NCBI GenBank assembly: GCA_000621405.1
Contig: KK211273.1
Location: 1,188 to 65,187, forward strand
Length of the DNA: 64,000 nt
Direction of reading: 5' to 3'
Source: Lachnospiraceae bacterium AC3007
GTDB lineage: Bacteria > Bacillota > Clostridia > Lachnospirales > Lachnospiraceae
Made by a program: the position numbers and the translations under genes
In this document: piece after piece, positions 8,316 through 16,021 of the stretch
Numbering within the stretch: the first letter of the stretch is position 1
Layout of the letters: each line of letters starts with the position of its first letter
The notes under the pieces: generated by a model
What the model saw: the letters and a program-made list of their open reading frames with translations, nothing else
Database searches by the model: none
Told to the model about the DNA's origin: nothing

Positions 8316-8333
8316 CTCTGTCTCCATCCTTTT

Positions 8334-8858
8334 TTAGATCAAACCGTTAGCTGCAAACCATTTCTTTACCGCATCCTTGGAATCTGCCGCTTTAGAACCA
8401 GTGATCGCAAGTCCGTTCTTTACTGTTGCTCCTTTGGCAGACTTTTTAATATCACTCTCACTGGATCCCATTCCGCTTCCTTCATTGGTGCAAAGTGGAA
8501 GGATGGTCTTTCCGGTGAAATCATATCTTTCCAGGAAAGTTGCGACTGCCATCGGGAAAGTCCCCCAGTAGTTCGGGTAACCAAGAACGATTGTGTCATA
8601 CTCATCGATACTGTCTAAGTATCCGGTAAGCTCGGGTCTTGCATTATTCTGCTTATCTTTCTTCGCTTCATCGATACAGGTCATGTACACCGGTGAATAA
8701 GGATCCTTCATCTCGATCTTATATGTATCCGCATCGACCAGCTCCTTCATGATCCCTGCTACGATCTCGGTGTTCCCGATCTTTACGTATCTCATTGCTC
8801 CGCCAAAATAATTTTCATCAGCTCTTGAAAAAAATGCGATCAATGTTTTTGCCATCAT
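8334..8858 (-). CDS. Flavodoxin family protein
   Basis: This 174-residue protein belongs to the long flavodoxin-like group common in anaerobes. FFSRADENYF near the N-terminus is the FMN phosphate region, and VLGYPNYWGTFPMAVATFLERYDFTGKTILPLCTNEGSG contains the two flavin-contacting loops (here named only by position, about residues 93-130). It probably carries electrons or reduces small substrates. GGAGG precedes the ATG by six bases. A LysR regulator is divergent 147 bp upstream, a usual arrangement for control of such reductases. The acetyltransferase gene follows. Confidence 0.85.
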   Translation of the reverse strand: MMAKTLIAFFSRADENYFGGAMRYVKIGNTEIVAGIMKELVDADTYKIEMKDPYSPVYMTCIDEAKKDKQNNARPELTGYLDSIDEYDTIVLGYPNYWGTFPMAVATFLERYDFTGKTILPLCTNEGSGMGSSESDIKKSAKGATVKNGLAITGSKAADSKDAVKKWFAANGLI

Positions 8859-8932
8859 TAAAGTCCTCCGTTTTTATGTTTAATTTATTTTTTGTCTTAT
8901 TGCTTCCGTGATTAAATTATCACATGGCATAC

Positions 8933-8962
8933 TTGAAAAATCCAATTCAAATATCCTATAAT
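8933..8962 (+). promoter_or_regulatory. Promoter of the LysR gene
   Basis: TTGAAA at 8933-8938 and TATAAT at 8957-8962 are separated by 18 bp, ahead of the LysR start at 9006. The same interval must hold the divergent flavodoxin promoter and the regulator's binding site, but no unambiguous T-N11-A box stands out. Confidence 0.65.
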
Positions 8963-9005
8963 TGATTTAATTTTTAAATAGCTGACCATCAGGGAGAATT
9001 TTTCA

Positions 9006-9893
9006 ATGACTACAAAACAGATCGATTATTGTATAGAACTGGCACATACACATAACTTTAGCCGTGCCGCAGAAAACACATTTGTTAGCCAGCCCACATT
9101 TTCCTATCAGCTAAAACTGCTGGAAGATGAGGTTGGTTTTAAGATATTTGAAAGAAACGGCAAAGGCGCTGCACTCACCCCTGCCGGTCAGCAGTTCGTA
9201 ACATACCTTTCCGGTATGCGCGAGGATATGAAGCGAGCAATAGAACAGGGCCAGAATTTCAGCGCCAGATATACTGACAACATAACGGTTTCCATGATGG
9301 TCAGACAGGCTATATACTTCCTGCCTGAGGCTATACGCATATTTGAAAAGAAGCAACCCGGTATCCAGGTTACTCCTCTGTTTCAGTACGATAATGGTGT
9401 GGAAAGTTTTTTAAAGGATGAATCCGATGTCCTATTCGCTCTAATAGAACAAACCAAACATATCCCGGGGATCAATGTCCACAAACTCTTTGACTCCGAC
9501 ATCTATTTAATTGCCGATAAAAACGACCCTCTGGCGAAAAAGAACGTCATCACAGATGAAGATATCTACGGACGAACCCTCATGGTAGGTGGCGGTTCTC
9601 CGAACGCTTTACGTTCCATCCAGCAGAAGCTCATCTCCTCCGGAAAGATTGATTATTTTAACAGTCCCGATCACGACTCTACTCTTGTAAATGTCGCATC
9701 CGGCAAAGGCATCTGCCTTGCCCCCGGATTCTTAAACGACCACAGCGGACAATTTGCCTGGATTCCTTATGACTGCAAGGAATGCTTTCACTGCGTTCTC
9801 TGCACCCACAAGACAGATAGCCGTGAAAGCCTTACCGCGTTCATCAAAACACTTCAGAAGCTGTACAAAGATGCGGTGGCTTTCCCGCTTTAA
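9006..9893 (+). CDS. LysR-family transcriptional regulator
   Basis: This 295-residue protein has the classic LysR layout. A winged HTH covers about residues 1-60 (YCIELAHTHNFSRAAENTFVSQPTFSYQLKLLE), followed by a linker helix and a periplasmic-binding-like effector domain to the end. GGGAG lies about ten bases before the ATG. It is divergent from the flavodoxin/acetyltransferase pair and probably controls it. The last 50 bases overlap a minus-strand frame that looks like a gene remnant. Confidence 0.9.
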   Translation: MTTKQIDYCIELAHTHNFSRAAENTFVSQPTFSYQLKLLEDEVGFKIFERNGKGAALTPAGQQFVTYLSGMREDMKRAIEQGQNFSARYTDNITVSMMVRQAIYFLPEAIRIFEKKQPGIQVTPLFQYDNGVESFLKDESDVLFALIEQTKHIPGINVHKLFDSDIYLIADKNDPLAKKNVITDEDIYGRTLMVGGGSPNALRSIQQKLISSGKIDYFNSPDHDSTLVNVASGKGICLAPGFLNDHSGQFAWIPYDCKECFHCVLCTHKTDSRESLTAFIKTLQKLYKDAVAFPL

Positions 9894-10140
9894 CTTCCCG
9901 GTCAGTCCATCTTGCGATATCGTCAGTCATAAGAGCAACATCAGCAGCTTCAGGGCGCAATACATCTGAAAGAGCTATGATTCCAACGTTTTTTTCTCCA
10001 TCGGAAACGATCACCGATGCTTTTCCTTCCGAACGCAGCTTGTCCTCAGACATCTCTTCAAACGGAATGATGTCTGTCACCTCAAGTTTTCCATAGGTAA
10101 ACTTCTTAAAGTCTTCCATCACTTTCTGCTTATCAGCCAT
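9844..10140 (-). pseudogene. Remnant of a heavy-metal P-type ATPase (probable)
   Basis: The 98-codon frame contains GIIALSDVLRPEAADV, close to the strand after the nucleotide-binding domain of P1B ATPases. It then runs directly into VALMTDDIA, which in those pumps lies some 60 residues further on, past the hinge. The phosphorylation motif, hinge GDN motif and all membrane segments are missing. There is no ribosome binding site, and the end overlaps the convergent LysR gene. An internally deleted pump fragment is the best explanation. Confidence 0.45.
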
Positions 10141-10194
10141 TCATAGTAGAACGCCGGTATATCCGTGCGCATCCCTGTATTTATGATCATGAAA

Positions 10195-11043
10195 TCACTT
10201 CCTTAATTCATCAATTACCATGCCAATATCACCATCGATACAGACGGCCTGTTCCCTGATATCATCAGGGCAGACTGCTTCACCAAAATTAACGCAGGCA
10301 TAAGTGGCATCCGGATTGTCTGCAGTCATCTGCCAGAAAGGGTACTTGATGATACCCGGAGTATTATAACCTACCCCCAGTTCCAGATACAGGATCTTGC
10401 CGTCATGACCATTCAGAAAATCGTGATACCTTGCTGCCGCTTCATGCCAGCCAGCATCTTCCACAAACTTTTCGTCAGATCTTAGATTCATCGTAAGAGG
10501 CTTGCCGCACTTCGGGCACTTCGGGATCAGATCCTTAGGGATCTTCATATCCTTCTGCCGCTCCACCATGTTTCTGACCATCTCTTCATTCTCGTAAGTT
10601 TCATCAGAACAGGGCTCACTGCACTGAAACAGACCATAATCACCCTGGGTATAAAAAAGTCTCTTCTTATCAAAGCCTGCCTTTTGAAAACAATGATCGA
10701 CATTCGTTGTAATGACAAAATACTCCTTATCCTTTACCAATGAAAGCAGATGCTCATAGACAGGCTTTGGCGCATCCATATATCTGTTGACGAAGATAAA
10801 CTTCGACCAGTAAGCCCACATCTCTTCCGGAGTCTCATAAGGATAGAATCCACCGGAGTACATATCCTTAAAGCCATACTTCTTCCCGAATTCCGAGAAA
10901 TGTTTCTCAAAGCGCTCACCGTTATATACAAATCCAGCTGAAGTCGACAGACCCGCTCCTGCCCCGATCACAATAGCATCAGTTTCTTCTATAGCCTTCT
11001 TCAGTCTCTTTATCTCATCCGAGTAATTTCCGGTAGATTTCAT
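10195..11043 (-). CDS. SirTM-type sirtuin (protein ADP-ribosyltransferase class)
   Basis: This Sir2-fold protein of about 282 residues has GAGAGLSTSAGF for NAD binding, TTNVDHCF, and a four-cysteine zinc site (CSEPC and CPKCG). Where ordinary deacetylases have a catalytic His, this has YTQGDYGLF with Gln. That substitution and the preceding zinc-macrodomain gene are marks of SirTM enzymes, which ADP-ribosylate lipoylated carrier protein GcvH-L in studied firmicutes. Two starts are possible: 11043 (AAGG upstream), used here, and 11064 (GAGGTG upstream). Either overlaps the macrodomain gene, so translation is coupled. No gcvH-L or lplA gene is in the window, which is unusual for the operon. Confidence 0.85.
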   Translation of the reverse strand: MKSTGNYSDEIKRLKKAIEETDAIVIGAGAGLSTSAGFVYNGERFEKHFSEFGKKYGFKDMYSGGFYPYETPEEMWAYWSKFIFVNRYMDAPKPVYEHLLSLVKDKEYFVITTNVDHCFQKAGFDKKRLFYTQGDYGLFQCSEPCSDETYENEEMVRNMVERQKDMKIPKDLIPKCPKCGKPLTMNLRSDEKFVEDAGWHEAAARYHDFLNGHDGKILYLELGVGYNTPGIIKYPFWQMTADNPDATYACVNFGEAVCPDDIREQAVCIDGDIGMVIDELRK

Positions 11044-11788
11044 AGTCGATATCCTTCCAAACATTAAATATCACCTCGATCCTGCTGTTAGTTTTTGCAC
11101 GATACTCCCGCACGGTCTGTACTGCTATTTCCGCAGCTCTTTCATTCGGGAACATGAATACACCTGTTGAAATACAACAGAACGCAATGCTACTGGCGCC
11201 GTTCTTATCCGCAAGTTCCAGACATGACCTGTAGCAAGATGCCAGCAGGTCTTCATGCTCTTTTGTTAAAGATCCGCTCACGATCGGTCCGACAGTATGT
11301 AGCACATATTTGCAGGGAAGATTGTATCCCGGTGTGATCTTCGCCTGTCCTGTCGGCTCCTCATATCCCTGCTTTTCCATAAGGTCTGCACAGGCATTTC
11401 TGAGCTGGATTCCCGCATATGTATGGATGCAGTTATCGATACAGTTATGACAAGGCTGGTAACAACCGGTCATTCCGCTATTGGCAGCATTTACGATCGC
11501 ATCACACCGAAGTGTTGTGATGTCGCCCTGCCAGAGATAAATGCCTTCTTCGATTGGCTGCAGATTTTTAAGATCCGTGATCCCTTTTTCTAACGCCACC
11601 TCCTGAAGATATTCATCCTGAACCGTAAGGAAACCCTCACTGATCTTCCCGGGCATGCGCACATTAAACAAGCTGCGAAGAAGTCTCTTTTGCTCTCCCG
11701 CTTCTTCAGGGATCTCTATGTCTTTATAATCCGGCTGTTCAGCCAAAAGTTCTTTTATCAGATAATCTCTCTTCTCTGCCTGTTCCAT
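11015..11788 (-). CDS. Zinc-containing macrodomain ADP-ribosylhydrolase
   Basis: This 257-residue protein has an N-terminal helical extension of about 75 residues followed by a macrodomain: GDITTLRCDAIVNAANSGM and later CISTGVFMFPNERAAEIAV. The insert CYQPCHNCIDNCIHTYAG is the metal-binding loop of Zn-macro proteins encoded beside SirTM genes. These remove ADP-ribose that the partner sirtuin adds, making a reversible modification switch, usually linked to lipoylation and oxidative stress. It overlaps the SirTM gene by 29 bases. A broken nitroreductase-like gene lies just upstream. Confidence 0.88.
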   Translation of the reverse strand: MEQAEKRDYLIKELLAEQPDYKDIEIPEEAGEQKRLLRSLFNVRMPGKISEGFLTVQDEYLQEVALEKGITDLKNLQPIEEGIYLWQGDITTLRCDAIVNAANSGMTGCYQPCHNCIDNCIHTYAGIQLRNACADLMEKQGYEEPTGQAKITPGYNLPCKYVLHTVGPIVSGSLTKEHEDLLASCYRSCLELADKNGASSIAFCCISTGVFMFPNERAAEIAVQTVREYRAKTNSRIEVIFNVWKDIDYEIYRKLLG

Positions 11789-11800
11789 ACCATCACCTTC

Positions 11801-11970
11801 TCAATCTATGATCTGTATTCTTCCGGGCTTTCTCGGTTTACTTACCGGCTGCTGCCCGTCGATATACCCGAGGATCACAAAGCCCTGACATATATAATTA
11901 TCGGGAACGCCCCATCAGTAGGCCCCATTGCCTTCCTGTTGTCATGATTATCCCAGAGGCCGAAAAACAT
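11801..11970 (-). pseudogene. Nitroreductase C-terminal remnant, frameshifted
   Basis: Minus-strand translation gives a start-like MFFGLWDNHDNRKAMG segment. After a frame change it continues through QGFVILGYIDGQQPVSKPRK and GRIQIID to a stop. The last part matches the usual C-terminal end of nitroreductase-family flavoproteins. The bulk of the enzyme is absent. It lies between the HxlR regulator and the macrodomain gene, where an HxlR-controlled reductase would be expected. Confidence 0.5.
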
Positions 11971-11996
11971 TGTAAGTACGCACTTTTTTATTAGAT

Positions 11997-12014
11997 AGTT
12001 ACCTTTTTGTAACT
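11997..12014. promoter_or_regulatory. Palindromic operator, AGTTAC-N6-GTAACT
   Basis: A perfect 6+6 inverted repeat with a six-base spacer lies just upstream of the -35 box of the HxlR gene and ahead of the divergent macrodomain side. Its size and GTAAC core suit a dimeric winged-helix regulator, most likely the neighbouring HxlR protein. Confidence 0.6.
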
Positions 12015-12016
12015 TA

Positions 12017-12045
12017 TTGACTTACGACAGTCATAACAGCATAAT
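12017..12045 (+). promoter_or_regulatory. Promoter of the HxlR gene
   Basis: TTGACT (12017-12022) and CATAAT (12040-12045) are 17 bp apart and lie about 50 bp before the start codon. Confidence 0.6.
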
Positions 12046-12096
12046 TTTTATGTAACATTCAAATATGATGTTTTGCGAAAAAATGAGGTGTTTATT

Positions 12097-12426
12097 ATGA
12101 AAACAAAAGCGGAATTGCCTGATTGCCCCGTAGCTACAACGGTCAGCCTGATCGGCAGCAAATGGAAACTGCTCATTATGAGAAATCTCCTTGTCCGCCC
12201 CTGGCGATTTAATGAATTACAGAAATCCCTTGATGGGATAAGTCAGAAGGTGCTTACAGATAGTCTGCGCTCCATGGAGGCAGACGGTATCATTACCCGT
12301 ACCGTATATCCTGAGGTTCCGCCCCGTGTCGAATACGCATTAAGCGAGCTTGGTGAGTCCATGCGTCCAATCATAAAGTCCATGGAAGCTTGGGGAAATA
12401 ACTATAAACAAGGACTTGAAGAATAA
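12097..12426 (+). CDS. HxlR-family winged-helix regulator
   Basis: This 109-residue HxlR/MarR-like protein has Cys10 in PDCPVATTVSLIGSKWKLLIMRNLL, the conserved first helix. RFNELQKSLDGISQKVLTDSLRSMEADGIITR is the HTH (about residues 42-75), followed by the wing with VPPRVEYALSELG. The start at 12097 has GAGG eight bases upstream; the in-frame ATG at 12073 has none. Proteins of this family often sense electrophiles through the N-terminal Cys and control nearby reductases. Here the divergent reductase is only a remnant. The downstream convergent quinone reductase is another possible target. Confidence 0.9.
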   Translation: MKTKAELPDCPVATTVSLIGSKWKLLIMRNLLVRPWRFNELQKSLDGISQKVLTDSLRSMEADGIITRTVYPEVPPRVEYALSELGESMRPIIKSMEAWGNNYKQGLEE

Positions 12427-12431
12427 ACGCA

Positions 12432-12466
12432 AAATGGCGGTCATGAGTTTCCCATTTCCGCCATTT
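12432..12466 (+). terminator. Rho-independent terminator after the HxlR gene
   Basis: The stem AAATGGCGG/CCGCCATTT is followed by a U-rich tract (GTTATTTT). The stretch after it resembles sequence after the terminator at 41891-41921. Confidence 0.8.
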
Positions 12467-12535
12467 GTTATTTTATCTTCCGGGATAACGCGCTAACACA
12501 TCGGCACGACAACCTGGAAGGAAGTTTTGAGTGTC

Positions 12536-13123
12536 TCAAAATTTTATACCCATTTCATACGCCTTGGAAAGATGTCGAACAATATTCTCACTTCGTGCTT
12601 CTTCATTCCAATGCGTCATACTATCAAAAATAACCATTTCTTTCTCTTTTGCTCTATTACGAATTCTATCTCCCAACATTACTGTTTCCATAGCACTCTT
12701 TTCCCCTGTTTCAATGAGAGACTCCATTGATTTTCCTGCACAAACTATAAATAATGCTTTTTCAAGAACCTTCATAGTAGGATCTGGCTTATAAGCAAAT
12801 CCTGTTGTCCAAATCCGATCAAACCATCCCACAAGCTTTGCGGGTGCTTCTGTCCAAAATACAGGATATATAAACACAATTGCATCACTGTTCTGTATTT
12901 TTTCCTGTTCGATCAAGACATCTTTTGATTTTATTCCATCAACTCTATAATAGGTTTCTCGTAAATATTCTTCTTCACTTATATCTGTTTTAAAATCCAT
13001 TTCATATAAATCAGATATAAAAATCTCATGACCTGCATCTCTTAAACCTCGTTCAAAAGATTTATATACATCATTCGTAAAACTATCTTTTGAAGGATGG
13101 CAATATACAATAAATACTTTCAT
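12536..13123 (-). CDS. NAD(P)H-dependent quinone oxidoreductase (flavodoxin-like fold)
   Basis: This 195-residue protein belongs to the NQO1/KefF/MdaB fold. VYCHPSKDSFTNDVYKSF near the N-terminus binds the flavin, AIVFIYPVFWTEAPAKLVGWFDRIWTTGFAY spans the central strand and active-site loop (about residues 80-110), and a GKSMESL loop follows. Enzymes of this group reduce quinones and other electrophiles by two electrons. AGAGG lies about nine bases upstream of the ATG. It is convergent with the HxlR gene and is one of several flavin reductases in this accessory region. Confidence 0.85.
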   Translation of the reverse strand: MKVFIVYCHPSKDSFTNDVYKSFERGLRDAGHEIFISDLYEMDFKTDISEEEYLRETYYRVDGIKSKDVLIEQEKIQNSDAIVFIYPVFWTEAPAKLVGWFDRIWTTGFAYKPDPTMKVLEKALFIVCAGKSMESLIETGEKSAMETVMLGDRIRNRAKEKEMVIFDSMTHWNEEARSENIVRHLSKAYEMGIKF

Positions 13124-13176
13124 ACCAATACCTCTATCAAACCCCGATCTGTCTTAGTCCGTCATGCTGAAATATA

Positions 13177-13485
13177 TTAGTTCAAAGTGTCCAACATCAT
13201 TCGCATTAATACTGTTCCTTCATTGTTCTCAAGTTCCTCAAAACCAATTTTCTTATATAGAGCATATCCTATGCTCATAACTTCGGGTTTTGTGGTAAAT
13301 CTAACCTCTTTATACTTTAATTCCCGGCACTTATCGAGCATTGCATCAAGCATTTGCCTGGCATATCCCTTACCTCTATATTCAGGTTTTATATATAATC
13401 TCTTAGCCTCGGCCATATCATCATTAATCTTCTTAATGGCTATAGTTGCTATAGGCTTTTCATTCTCATAGACATGTATATGCAC
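13177..13485 (-). pseudogene. GNAT acetyltransferase, N-terminally truncated
   Basis: The frame encodes about 100 residues with the acetyl-CoA binding core of GNAT enzymes: EAKRLYIKPEYRGKGYARQML (motif A, R/Q-x-x-G-x-G/A), then the C-terminal MSIGYALYKKIGFEEL. The normal first 40-50 residues are missing. Its only upstream start is a GTG at 13485 without a ribosome binding site. It adjoins another 5'-truncated gene, so this stretch seems to be decaying. A very small functional GNAT cannot be excluded. Confidence 0.6.
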
Positions 13486-13525
13486 CCATAGTTTTAGTAG
13501 TTCTGTTTATTATTGCTAGCTTTAC

Positions 13526-14026
13526 TTACAATAAAAATCTATATTTTCCTTTACCCATTCCTTCTACAGGAACAATAATCTTCAGTTCATCCTCCATTCT
13601 TTTCAAATATGCGGTAGCTGTTACCTCCGAACAACCAAGGACTTCTACTACACGAGAATTCCCAAAAACCTCTGTTCCAATTTCCTCATACAGCTTCAAT
13701 ATGTTTTGTTTTATTTTTTTTGTATATCCCGAATCCAAGATTTTTTGCTTAAAATCTTTGGTTTCGTTCTCAATCCAAACTTTTTTCTTTGGTTTGGTTC
13801 CATTTTTAATTTCGAAATATTCTTCATTTACAGGAATGACTACAGAGGTTACATTGTCATTTACGTCAAAAGTCTTATAAAAAAGATCCGGAGAGCCATT
13901 TTCTCGCATTGATCTTTTTGCTTCCCCGATACCTGTTCCGAAGGACTCTATAATACCTAATGCTTTAAACATATCCCGGATTTCAGGATTTTCTGTATCG
14001 CGCTCGTTAAAATATCATCTCGATAA
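13526..14026 (-). pseudogene. C-terminal remnant of an AlbA_2/AAA_4-type ATP-binding regulator
   Basis: The frame contains ENPEIRDMFKALGIIESFGTGI, which matches the conserved RNP...MF..LG.IE..G.GI block late in AlbA_2 (Schlafen-like, divergent AAA) proteins. A winged-helix end follows (SRVVEVLGCSEVTATAYLKRME). The N-terminal AlbA domain is missing: a TGA lies just before 14026, and the in-frame ATG at 13972 falls inside the conserved block without a ribosome binding site. It is a broken gene. Confidence 0.65.
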
Positions 14027-14071
14027 TAATTGATTGCTTAACTCTCTTTTCAGTGTGTCAGATGAAAGATA

Positions 14072-14130
14072 AAACACATTGCCGATAACTGAGTAGTATC
14101 TCTGCTCAGTTTGTGTTATTTAGTTATCTT
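14072..14130 (-). other. Nested inverted repeat
   Basis: AAAGATAA-type arms at 14064-14071 and 14125-14132 enclose the stem ACTGAG/CTCAGT. It lies just past the end of a doubtful 40-codon frame (14116-14238) and may be a terminator, but it lacks a U tract. Confidence 0.35.
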
Positions 14131-14238
14131 TCTGACCGTACTCACCTCCGTAAAAATCGTGTACACAGGCGGATGCCTTGTGTCATGGCCGTAATACCCT
14201 ACCATTCCTACAAACTGATTTAATCTGTATGGGCTCAT
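14116..14238 (-). CDS. Possible small ORF (40 codons), unknown
   Basis: An ATG at 14238 opens a 40-residue frame starting MSPYRLNQFVGMVGYYGHD. The composition is protein-like, but no ribosome binding site is visible and I know no family. It could equally be a fragment of a lost gene between the AlbA_2 remnant and the DUF234 ATPase. Confidence 0.25.
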   Translation of the reverse strand: MSPYRLNQFVGMVGYYGHDTRHPPVYTIFTEVSTVRKITK

Positions 14239-14324
14239 TATATGCAGTCCCAGAGCGGTTTTCAACAACTTTTTTTAGTCGAAATTTATGTGTGTTTATC
14301 GGCGTTTATGTGCGCTAAAGTTTT

Positions 14325-15746
14325 TTATAAATATAAATCCTCAACAGTAATCTTTACTATATTCTGAATATTCTCTTTTTCAAACCATTTAGTAAATCCA
14401 TTTAGCGAAAAAAGCAGGAAACATATAACATGATAATTTCCGGAAAGTAGCTTTGATCTCCGCAGAAGCGTTTCATATATTTCCTTATCTATCTTCTCAT
14501 TCTTAAACTTGCATTCTCCTATAACCGCAGTCTTATCTACGGAAGAAATGCCAACCACGTCAATATCCGCCGATTGTGTAAACTTCCGCCCTTCATCATC
14601 TATGATCTGTTCCACTCCCCACCAGGTGCCTGTCTGAGTCAGGAAGGAACCGTATGCACCCTGTATTCCTTTCTCTAACGTATAATAACGGCACATTTCT
14701 TCAAAAACGGATCCCATATATGAATGGATCTGCGGTTTGACAACCTTTTTATAGTATGCATCACCCTGTCCCATTTCAATTACACTTATCGCTTTGGGGA
14801 TAAACTGATACCAGAATTTAAACATATGGTCTTTTAGCACATACTGGGTTTTCTTCTTATTTTTTTCCTCCGTTATACAGTTCTTCTTCTCCACCAGGCC
14901 GACAGCGATCAGCTTCTCAAGGGAATATAAAACGGTGGTATCCTTCTCGTGTACTTTGGAAGCTATATTATTTAATGCATTTTCACCGGAAGCCACCTGC
15001 TCGATTATGTTGTTTACCAATGTCACATCTGAAAACTCCTGAATGAGGAGATTTCTGGTTTCGTCAAACAAATATCCATCCACATTAAAGAAAAGTCTTA
15101 TAATATTTTCATCAAGACTCTTCCCTGCATCAAAAAGCGAAAGATATTTTGCCACGCCTCCGGTAACTCCATAACAGATTGCTTTTTCTTCTGCAGAATA
15201 TTCAGGAACAAACAAAGCCGAATCCCTGTAATTAAATGCCTCCAGTTTTATCTGTGAATCACGCCTCCCGAAGATCGGACTTTTTTTACTGAGCACCTCT
15301 TTTTCCATAAAACTCAATGCAGAGCCGCAAAGTATTATCATCATATTCTTATGGGTCCACTGTGTATCAATGTACTTTTGAAGAACTGATAAAAGTGATT
15401 CATCCTTCTCTGCCCAATACGGCAACTCATCGATCACAAGGATTGTCTTGTGGTCATCCGGCGTCTTATTGGTAATAATGTCAAATACACTTTCTATCGA
15501 AGAAAATGTTGCCGAGCTCATAGCAGGATCCAGAACATCCAATACCTGCTTTGAAAACAATTCAAGATTTCTTTCTGCGCCAACCTTTGTAGCAGTATAA
15601 AAAATAACTTTTTTTCCTTTGATAAACTCCTTGATCAAGGTTGACTTGCCAACCCTCCGCCGTCCATATATGATAGTCATTCCAAAATCTTTCTTATCAT
15701 ACACATCTTTTAAGGCTTTCAACTCCCGTTCTCTTCCTACAAACAT
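14325..15746 (-). CDS. AAA ATPase with C-terminal DUF234-type nuclease-like domain
   Basis: This 473-residue protein belongs to the group formerly called archaeal-type ATPases. FVGRERELKALKD at the start is followed by Walker A IYGRRRVGKST (about 25-35), Walker B TILVIDELPYW (about 100-110) and the sensor region LCGSALSFMEKEVL. The C-terminal part has a winged-helix region and a DUF234-like domain with DIDVVGISSVDKTAVIGECKF, which has the layout of a PD-(D/E)XK site (D...ExK). GAGGG precedes the ATG by five bases. Such genes are frequent, mobile and often alone; their function is unknown. Confidence 0.82.
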   Translation of the reverse strand: MFVGRERELKALKDVYDKKDFGMTIIYGRRRVGKSTLIKEFIKGKKVIFYTATKVGAERNLELFSKQVLDVLDPAMSSATFSSIESVFDIITNKTPDDHKTILVIDELPYWAEKDESLLSVLQKYIDTQWTHKNMMIILCGSALSFMEKEVLSKKSPIFGRRDSQIKLEAFNYRDSALFVPEYSAEEKAICYGVTGGVAKYLSLFDAGKSLDENIIRLFFNVDGYLFDETRNLLIQEFSDVTLVNNIIEQVASGENALNNIASKVHEKDTTVLYSLEKLIAVGLVEKKNCITEEKNKKKTQYVLKDHMFKFWYQFIPKAISVIEMGQGDAYYKKVVKPQIHSYMGSVFEEMCRYYTLEKGIQGAYGSFLTQTGTWWGVEQIIDDEGRKFTQSADIDVVGISSVDKTAVIGECKFKNEKIDKEIYETLLRRSKLLSGNYHVICFLLFSLNGFTKWFEKENIQNIVKITVEDLYL

Positions 15747-15943
15747 CTATCTACCCTCGTTATCATTTTCGTTCAGTTGCTTTTTATTCAATTCATTTTT
15801 AATCAAAACTTCTTGAATATAATTTACTGCTTTCTGATCTTTTTTTCAAGAGAAAAATCAAAAAAACCGTAACCACACCCGAAAAGTGCAGCTACTGACG
15901 TTTATGCATACGAAAAAAATTTTACTGTTACCGGATATTATAT
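15747..15943. other. AT-rich intergenic region, no gene seen
   Basis: This lies between the ATPase gene start and the fructokinase terminator. I see no credible frame or RNA gene. The promoter for the ATPase should lie here, but no paired boxes are convincing. Confidence 0.4.
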
Positions 15944-15985
15944 AAAAGGACCGCATTCTGATGGATTTCAGAATGCGGTCTTTTA
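15944..15985 (-). terminator. Terminator after the fructokinase gene
   Basis: A perfect 12-bp stem (GACCGCATTCTG with its complement, 15949-15980) and an eight-base loop are flanked by A and T runs on both sides. It can end transcription from either direction; on the minus strand it lies about 40 bp past the fructokinase stop. Confidence 0.85.
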
Positions 15986-16021
15986 TGTCAACCATATATA
16001 TCGAAACTTTTGGATTTTATC

